From Patescibacteria group bacterium UBA6033 (lineage in GTDB: Bacteria > Patescibacteriota > Minisyncoccia > Phycocordibacterales > Phycocordibacteraceae): a stretch of 6,489 bases of DNA. The stretch covers positions 1 to 6,489 of the forward strand of contig DIZH01000024.1 in assembly GCA_002429325.1 (NCBI GenBank), written 5' to 3'. The notes beneath the pieces are model-generated. The model had not been told where the DNA came from. It worked only from the letters and a program-made list of their open reading frames with translations, and did not search any database. The position numbers and the translations under genes are program-made. Of the stretch, positions 1 to 3,928 are shown piece after piece. How positions within the stretch are numbered: position 1 is the first letter of the stretch; every line of letters begins with the position of its first letter.

Positions 1-275
1 GTACCGGTGCTAACTCGTATGGCGCCGCACAAACTTGGGCAACGACAGCCGCAACATGCACTACGGGCATGTTCGCTGATCTGAACATCAAAGCAGCTCT
101 CGCTGGTGCCGATAGTGCAAACGGAACAGGTACGGTAGGTTGTGCTTCTACAGCAACGACCTATGTCGTTGCTGCGGCTCTTACAACCTCGACGTCCTAT
201 CAGTGCGTAGACTCAACAGGGAAAGCCGCGACGGTATCTGGAGCGATTCCTGCCTCGCTCGCAGCTTGTCCATAA
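1..275 (+). CDS. Type IV pilin-like protein, C-terminal part (5' end outside window)
   Basis: The reading frame is open from the window edge (first whole codon at position 3) to the TAA at 273-275, so this is the 3' end of a longer gene; the ATG at 69 is internal. The visible roughly 90 residues align by eye with the C-terminal halves of the two pilins downstream: an N-S-Y-G motif, a Cys followed by a G-M-F-like stretch, an A-N-G-T-G segment with a second Cys, a Y-x-C-V-D-S-T-G motif with a third Cys, and a terminal A-C-P with the fourth. The shared four-cysteine pattern suggests one or two disulphides in the globular head. I infer that the missing N-terminus carries a prepilin leader and hydrophobic helix like its neighbours. 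It is probably a pilus fibre subunit and the first visible member of a tandem family. Confidence is high that it is coding and good that it is a pilin. Confidence 0.8.
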   Translation, partial: TGANSYGAAQTWATTAATCTTGMFADLNIKAALAGADSANGTGTVGCASTATTYVVAAALTTSTSYQCVDSTGKAATVSGAIPASLAACP

Positions 276-308
276 TCCATACTGACTGCACTGTTCGCTT
301 ACTCTAAA

Positions 309-824
309 ATGATCAGAAAAGGCTTCACCCATACACTAAGTTCGGCATACCGTCGCGGGCGCCGTTCCGGCGCAATGCCGTACTTAGTGTCTGGGTTCAC
401 TCTTATCGAACTTCTTGTCGTCATCGCCATCATCGGTATTCTGTCGGCTGTGGTGCTTGCTTCGCTCGGCACTGCTCGCTCTCGAGGGAATGACGCGGGT
501 ATTCAGGCCGATCTGAAACAAATCATGACACAAGCGGAGATCTACTTCAGCACTAATAATTCCTATGGAGTAGCGGTAGCGAACGGAAGCTGTGCGGCAG
601 GGATGTTCAGTGGCGATACAATCATCGCCCGTGCAATCGCGAATGCTAACTCTCTCAATGGGACGGGAGTCATGAACTGCAACAGTTCAGTAACTGCTCC
701 TAAGCGCTATGCTATATCGGCGCAGATGAGCGCTGACACCACAAAGTGGTGGTGCATCGATAGTAGCGGAAACTCGCGGCAAGAATCAGCAGCGCTAGCA
801 AACGGAGTGGTCTTGTGCCCTTAA
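309..824 (+). CDS. Type IV pilin-like protein with an unusual palindrome-encoded leader
   Basis: This is a 171-residue prepilin. The class III signal and N-terminal helix are unmistakable: Gly29 then Phe30-Thr-Leu-Ile-Glu34 (the Glu at mature position +5), followed by a hydrophobic stretch to about residue 53 and T-A-R-S. Cleavage is expected after Gly29. The globular part has cysteines at 95, 124, 149 and 170, matching the flanking pilins. The leader is odd. It starts M-I-R-K-G-F-T, which already looks like the normal beginning of such a pilin, then has 22 extra residues, then G-F-T again; the extra DNA is a long inverted repeat (327-396). I chose ATG 309 because the bases before it (TTACTC 3-4 nt upstream) match those before the next pilin. 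ATG 375 is in frame and would give a 7-residue leader, so it is a real alternative. Neither has a Shine-Dalgarno. Likely a fibre subunit, exported to the inner membrane and assembled into a pilus. Confidence 0.88.
   Translation: MIRKGFTHTLSSAYRRGRRSGAMPYLVSGFTLIELLVVIAIIGILSAVVLASLGTARSRGNDAGIQADLKQIMTQAEIYFSTNNSYGVAVANGSCAAGMFSGDTIIARAIANANSLNGTGVMNCNSSVTAPKRYAISAQMSADTTKWWCIDSSGNSRQESAALANGVVLCP
327..396. repeat. Palindromic element inside the pilin leader coding region
   Basis: Two 22-nt arms, 327-348 and 375-396, are reverse complements at 20 of 22 positions (mismatches at 332/391 and 342/381). Between them lies a second hairpin, with GCGCCG at 359-364 and CGGCGC at 368-373 around a TTC loop. 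The whole element is read through in frame. It is bordered by two near-copies of a 10-base sequence (GGCTTCACCC at 321-330, GGGTTCACTC at 393-402) that both encode Gly-Phe-Thr. The distance between the copies is 72 nt, exactly 24 codons. The structure resembles REP-like or Rickettsia-palindromic-element-like insertions, but no second copy is present in this window, so family membership is inference. It could instead be a regulatory hairpin upstream of ATG 375; it has no T-run suited to a terminator. Confidence 0.7.
396..481 (+). repeat. Near-identical pilin N-terminus cassette, copy 1
   Basis: These 86 bases, encoding the pilin N-terminal helix, match 868-953 in the next gene at 84 of 86 positions; the two differences are synonymous. 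Similarity falls sharply just after the T-A-R-S codons. See the corresponding finding for interpretation. Confidence 0.85.
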
Positions 825-849
825 CAGTAACTAAACGAATTTACTCAGT

Positions 850-1296
850 ATGAACCAGAGACGCGGTTTCACTCTTATCGAACTTCTCGTCGTCATCGCC
901 ATTATCGGTATTCTGTCGGCTGTGGTGCTTGCTTCGCTCGGCACTGCTCGCTCAAAAGGGAGTGATGCCGCTATCGAATCGGATATCAACGGCATCCGGA
1001 CGCAAGCTCAGATTTATTTCGGGAATGCTAACGACTATGGTACCAATGTCGCTGATGAAAGCAGTTGCGCCGCAACGGACAACCTCTTCGCTGACACTAC
1101 GGTCGCGAGTCAAGTAGCAGCGGCTGACAAAGCAAATGGTCCTACGGCAGGCGTTACGTGTAACGTCGCTGCAGGAGGTACGGCGTATGCTGTCTCTGCG
1201 GAGCTCGTGGCAACTCCAGGAACGTACTATTGTGTCGATAATACAGGGAGCGGGACGACAACGAGTGCTGCGCTTGGCAGCGCGACGAAGTGCTAG
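850..1296 (+). CDS. Type IV pilin-like protein
   Basis: This 148-residue prepilin has a short basic leader (M-N-Q-R-R-G), cleavage expected after Gly6, Phe7 as the mature first residue and Glu11 at mature +5. The hydrophobic helix FTLIELLVVIAIIGILS continues to about residue 30 and is followed by L-G-T-A-R-S-K-G, a pattern I associate with Parcubacteria pilins. Cysteines at 73, 104, 128 and 148 match the two upstream pilins, as do the N-D-Y-G and Y-Y-C-V-D-N-T-G motifs, so all three arose by tandem duplication. The ATG is 25 bp after the previous stop and has no Shine-Dalgarno; the TTACTC just before it is shared with the upstream pilin. The gene is followed by a strong palindrome, so it is probably the last gene of its transcript. 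Major versus minor pilin status cannot be decided from sequence. Confidence 0.92.
   Translation: MNQRRGFTLIELLVVIAIIGILSAVVLASLGTARSKGSDAAIESDINGIRTQAQIYFGNANDYGTNVADESSCAATDNLFADTTVASQVAAADKANGPTAGVTCNVAAGGTAYAVSAELVATPGTYYCVDNTGSGTTTSAALGSATKC
868..953 (+). repeat. Near-identical pilin N-terminus cassette, copy 2
   Basis: This is the second copy of the 86-base segment at 396-481 (84/86 identical). It covers codons for the mature N-terminal helix through T-A-R-S. Confidence 0.85.
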
Positions 1297-1316
1297 GTAT
1301 ACGGAAGAAGTGCTAG
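1287..1316 (+). repeat. Short direct repeat GAAGTGCTAG spanning the pilin stop
   Basis: The 10-base sequence GAAGTGCTAG occurs at 1287-1296, where it includes the TAG stop of the pilin gene, and again at 1307-1316, where its TAG is the first three bases of the large palindrome. The copies start 20 bases apart. The repeat may be a remnant of a local duplication or of insertion of the palindrome. Confidence 0.5.
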
Positions 1317-1357
1317 CAATGAACAGGCCTCGCATATGCGAGGCCTGTTCATTGCTA
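1314..1357. terminator. Perfect 44-bp palindrome, probable bidirectional terminator
   Basis: Bases 1314-1335 and 1336-1357 are exact reverse complements (22 of 22), centred on CGCATATGCG. In RNA this gives a stem of about 18-20 bp with an ATAT-like loop and a GC-rich core GGCCTCGC. It lies 17 bp after the stop of the last tandem pilin and just before the next promoter, as expected for a terminator. The U-tract is weak: T-rich bases lie inside the right arm (TGTTCATT) and a run CTCTTTT follows about 8 nt downstream. It could therefore also be an mRNA 3'-end stabiliser or a protein-binding palindrome. Antisense and sense reading of it both give M-N-R-P-R-I-C-E-A, which is an artefact of the palindrome. 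Confidence 0.65.
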
Positions 1358-1368
1358 TGGCTACTCTT

Positions 1369-1396
1369 TTGAATAGCTGAGAAAGAATCATATACT
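1369..1396 (+). promoter_or_regulatory. Sigma-70-type promoter for the peptidase/minor pilin operon
   Basis: A -35-like TTGAAT (1369-1374, four of six to consensus) is separated by 16 nt from a -10-like TATACT (1391-1396, five of six). The expected start of transcription is around 1402-1404, only some 6-8 nt before the ATG at 1410. That would give a near-leaderless mRNA, which fits the absence of any Shine-Dalgarno before this gene. The promoter sits directly after the presumed terminator, so the peptidase operon probably has its own transcription start. Confidence 0.5.
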
Positions 1397-1409
1397 GTAC
1401 GCATATATC

Positions 1410-2177
1410 ATGACGGTTATTATCCTCTTTGCCGTATTCCTGTGTGGCGCGATTGTCGCGAGTTTTGTCGGCGTGGTCGCTGCACGGCTCTACACAGGAC
1501 AGAGCTTCCTCACTGGACACTCGCGTTGTGATGCGTGCGGTACGACGCTGTCACCCTTGTCACTTCTACCGATTGTTTCTTTCCTTGCCTCACGCGGTCG
1601 AGCTCGGTGTTGTGGAGCACGTATCTCTCCCCTCTCTCCGCTTTCCGAAGCAGTACTCGGGATAGTATTCGTCCTTTCCTACCTTACGCTCGGCTGTACG
1701 GCTGCGTTCTGGGCCATGCTCGGTGCGCTGTCTCTGCTTCTTGCTCTCGTCCTGTATGATCTTGCCCATCAGATACTTCCGCCGCCACTTCTCTACGCAT
1801 TTGTCGGAATGAGTACTGTGGTTGCGTTACTTACTGCAGTAACTCATCAGGATTTTTATGACACACTGCTTACTGCAGTGTGCATCGGAGCAAGCCTTGC
1901 TGCGCTCCACTTCTTCTCGCGTGGTCGCGCCATGGGCCTTGCTGATGCTCCGCTTTCTTTCGGTCTTGCACTTCTGGTCGGTCCCGTGGCAACCAGTGGA
2001 TTCGTCTTTTCGTTCTGGATAGGCGCAGTTGTTGGTATTGTGCTGTTGGCGAAGAGGCCCTCGGGTTCTAGAATGGGAGTTGAGGTACCCTTCGCGCCTT
2101 TCCTGGCATGCGGATTCATCCTCGCGTATTTTACTCAATGGAACCTCTTTACCTACATGATGGTGGTGCCTCATTAA
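1410..2177 (+). CDS. pilD: Prepilin peptidase (PilD/GspO-type, A24 aspartic protease)
   Basis: This 255-residue polytopic inner-membrane protein matches the usual family length. It cleaves prepilin leaders after glycine and, in many members, N-methylates the new N-terminus. The N-terminal DiS_P_DiS-like domain (about 10-95) has the expected hydrophobic start, Cys40-x-x-Cys43, L-x-x-L-P-I-V-S-F-L, and then G-R-A-R-C-C-G-A-R-I-S (63-73) with Cys67 and Cys68. The second metal-site pair is usually C-x-x-C, so it is altered here. Catalytic aspartates are Asp117 (Y-D-L...I-L-P) and Asp179 in M-G-L-A-D-A-P-L, where the usual G-x-G-D reads G-L-A-D. The P-F-A-P-F-L segment near 227-232 is the family's conserved late motif. 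About seven or eight membrane helices are visible. It heads an operon with four prepilin-like genes (next start 2 bp downstream), its expected substrates along with the three upstream pilins. The ATG at 1410 is the first plausible start and has no Shine-Dalgarno. Confidence 0.93.
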   Translation: MTVIILFAVFLCGAIVASFVGVVAARLYTGQSFLTGHSRCDACGTTLSPLSLLPIVSFLASRGRARCCGARISPLSPLSEAVLGIVFVLSYLTLGCTAAFWAMLGALSLLLALVLYDLAHQILPPPLLYAFVGMSTVVALLTAVTHQDFYDTLLTAVCIGASLAALHFFSRGRAMGLADAPLSFGLALLVGPVATSGFVFSFWIGAVVGIVLLAKRPSGSRMGVEVPFAPFLACGFILAYFTQWNLFTYMMVVPH

Positions 2178-2179
2178 CG

Positions 2180-2815
2180 ATGCATACATCGCACACGCGT
2201 CGCGGATTTACCCTGATTGAACTGTTAGTCGTGTTCGCGATTATTATTAGCATCATGGCAGTGGTATTTACGAGCCAAGGCTCATTCAATAAAACGTTCG
2301 TGCTGACCAATACTGCCTATGACATAGCGCTCACCTTGCGTAATGCGGGAACGTACGGTCTGAGCAGTCGAGCTGTTGGGACAATAGCGAACGTTGGGTA
2401 TGGCCTTCATTTCCAGAACACTACCCCCAATTCCTTCTCCTTTTTTGCTGATACCTCGCCCGCAGCTTCATGTACAACGCCAGACTGTAAACCGGGAAAT
2501 TACGTATACACGAACGGCTCGGACTCACTTGTCCGGCAATACGTGCTTGGGAATGGCATTACGCTCGCCGATTTTTGTGCGTTTAACGGCAGTTGGTCGT
2601 GTATGTCTGCTCATCCCGGCATTTCCGGTGGACTAACATCGCTCGATATTGTATTCGCTCGCCCAAACCCAAATCCGTTCATGAGCACGAATGGGCTCTA
2701 CTCTTCATCAATTACAGCTGCATGTCTAACTCTCTCTTCGGGTCTTAATACTTCGCGCTATGTATCGGTAACCGCATCTGGAGGAATAACAGTAAATGCC
2801 GCCTCTTGTCCATGA
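2180..2815 (+). CDS. Minor pilin, GspH/FimT-like
   Basis: This 211-residue prepilin-type protein has leader M-H-T-S-H-T-R-R-G, cleavage expected after Gly9, then Phe10-T-L-I-Glu14 and a hydrophobic helix to about residue 31. After the helix, L-R-N-A-G-T-Y-G-L-S-S-R resembles the GspH/FimT segment that follows the helix. The C-terminus, S-R-Y-V-S-V-T-A-S-G-G-I-T-V, resembles the final strands of that family. Six cysteines suggest disulphides in the exported domain. The ATG at 2180 lies 2 bp after the peptidase stop. An in-frame ATG at 2108 would overlap the peptidase by 70 nt and give an implausible 33-residue leader, so I rejected it. Expected role: initiation or tip complex of a type IV pilus or pseudopilus. 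The subfamily assignment is moderate; the prepilin assignment is firm. Confidence 0.87.
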   Translation: MHTSHTRRGFTLIELLVVFAIIISIMAVVFTSQGSFNKTFVLTNTAYDIALTLRNAGTYGLSSRAVGTIANVGYGLHFQNTTPNSFSFFADTSPAASCTTPDCKPGNYVYTNGSDSLVRQYVLGNGITLADFCAFNGSWSCMSAHPGISGGLTSLDIVFARPNPNPFMSTNGLYSSSITAACLTLSSGLNTSRYVSVTASGGITVNAASCP

Positions 2816-3351
2816 CGAACACTAAAGGATATACGCTCATTGAACTCATGGTCGCAGTCGGACTGTTTTCTATTATTATGCTGCTTGCTTCAGGCGCTTA
2901 TCTGATGATGATCAATCTGAATCAGCAGGCCCAGAATATCTCAAATGGAATCGATAATCTTTCGTTTGCGCTTGAGACTATGACCCGCAATATTCGAACA
3001 GGTTCTGCCTACTCATGTGGCGTGTTCGGAAATGACTGTCCGTCCGGAGGCACGACCTTCACCTTTAAAAATCAAGATGGAGTGAATATAACCTATAGTC
3101 TGTCCGGCACATCATTGCAGCAAGTAACAAACGGTCCAACGGGCAGTTCCCAAAGCCTATTGACCGATTCTTCTGTGAATATAACGTCGCTCATATTCTA
3201 CGCGTATGGCACGAAGGGGGCATCGCAGGGAGATTACGTGCAAGCGACCGTCACTATGATTGTCTCTGGGACAGTGTCCGCTGGATCAGGGAAACCATCT
3301 CAGTCGTTTACTGTAGAAACCGGTGCGACGATGCGTGGAAGCGACCTATGA
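2812..3351 (+). CDS. Minor pilin, GspJ/PilW-like
   Basis: This 179-residue prepilin-type protein has leader M-T-N-T-K-G, cleavage expected after Gly6, Tyr7-T-L-I-Glu11 and hydrophobic M-V-A-V-G-L-F-S-I-I-M-L-L to about residue 28. The following helix (N-L-N-Q-Q-A-Q-N... L-E-T-M-T-R-N-I-R-T-G-S) resembles the GspJ/PilW group, where a long amphipathic helix leads to an R-x-I-R-x-A-like turn. Start and stop of neighbouring genes overlap as ATGA: the ATG at 2812 lies in the TGA of the previous gene, indicating translational coupling. A TTG at 2806 would extend it by only two residues and is less likely. The head domain is rich in Ser, Thr and Gly, with two cysteines. Likely a component of the priming or tip complex with the genes on either side. 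Confidence 0.87.
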   Translation: MTNTKGYTLIELMVAVGLFSIIMLLASGAYLMMINLNQQAQNISNGIDNLSFALETMTRNIRTGSAYSCGVFGNDCPSGGTTFTFKNQDGVNITYSLSGTSLQQVTNGPTGSSQSLLTDSSVNITSLIFYAYGTKGASQGDYVQATVTMIVSGTVSAGSGKPSQSFTVETGATMRGSDL

Positions 3352-3352
3352 T

Positions 3353-3928
3353 ATGACTATGAACTATCACACTCGTCACTCGTCCGGGTTCACGCTCATC
3401 GAAGCAATGGTTGCCGTCAGTATCCTCGCACTTTCCATTGCGGGGCCGCTTCTAGGGGCAAGTCGTGCGATAGTACTTGCTCAAATATCTCGCGATCAGC
3501 TCATCTCTTCGTATCTCGCCCAGGAAGGCATAGAGTATGCGCGCGCGATGCGCGACGATGCGTACCTCAATAGTTATAAAAACGGCGGTGCAAATATATC
3601 AACGGCGGCCTGGACCGATTTTATCTCAGGAGCAAATGCATGGTCGATTACACAGTGTGTATCAAGGCTGTGTACATTCGATCCATCGCGCTTGATGGGA
3701 TATGGGAGTACGCTTTCGCTCAATGCGTACACGCCACCCGCTCCGCTCTACTTGAGCAATAGCATTTACACACAACAGCAGTTGGGGTCGAAGACATCTT
3801 TTACGCGAACTATACAATTTGCTGCAGTTTCGGGAACGGAAGAGAGTGTTATTTCGACCGTCACATGGACGTTCCATAATACGCCATACACAGTTACAGT
3901 CATTGATCACTTCACACCATGGCAATAG
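3353..3928 (+). CDS. Minor pilin, GspI/PilV-like
   Basis: This 191-residue prepilin-type protein from ATG 3353 has leader M-T-M-N-Y-H-T-R-H-S-S-G, cleavage after Gly12, Phe13-T-L-I-Glu17-A-M-V-A-V and a hydrophobic helix to about residue 35. The next segment, S-Y-L-A-Q-E-G-I-E-Y-A-R-A-M-R-D-D, is typical of the GspI/PilV group (A-x-x-L-A-Q-E-x-I-E-x-x-R-x-x-R). The tail is beta-rich and ends in a W-x-F-H-N-T-P-Y-T-V-T-V stretch. ATG 3353 begins 1 bp after the previous stop, and a GGAAG at 3337-3341 could serve it. ATG 3359 is an alternative. The GTG at 3323 would overlap the previous gene by 29 nt and is unlikely. Its position third in an H-J-I-K-like series supports a role in the pilus or pseudopilus tip complex. 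Confidence 0.87.
   Translation: MTMNYHTRHSSGFTLIEAMVAVSILALSIAGPLLGASRAIVLAQISRDQLISSYLAQEGIEYARAMRDDAYLNSYKNGGANISTAAWTDFISGANAWSITQCVSRLCTFDPSRLMGYGSTLSLNAYTPPAPLYLSNSIYTQQQLGSKTSFTRTIQFAAVSGTEESVISTVTWTFHNTPYTVTVIDHFTPWQ

Noticed and set aside
1136..1372. + strand frame running through the palindrome
   Set aside because: It overlaps the pilin in another frame; its M-N-R-P-R-I-C-E-A segment is also made by the opposite strand because the DNA there is palindromic.
952..1404. Open frame of 150 codons on the - strand across the third pilin and the palindrome
   Set aside because: It is antisense to a clear pilin, Arg/Ser-rich, and its middle is produced by the palindrome.
1831..1882. TTACTGCAGTAA palindrome and a nearby 8-bp stem (1862-1869 with 1875-1882) sharing CTTACTGCAGT
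   Set aside because: Both fall in the peptidase coding region where the protein repeats L-L-T-A-V; they are best explained by coding of two similar membrane segments.
2108..2179. 24-residue N-terminal extension of the GspH-like pilin
   Set aside because: It would overlap the peptidase gene by 70 nt and make the leader 33 residues long; ATG 2180 directly after the stop fits better.
3323..3352. GTG start for the GspI-like pilin
   Set aside because: It needs a 29-nt overlap with the preceding gene and adds ten residues of unlikely leader; ATG 3353 follows the stop by 1 bp.
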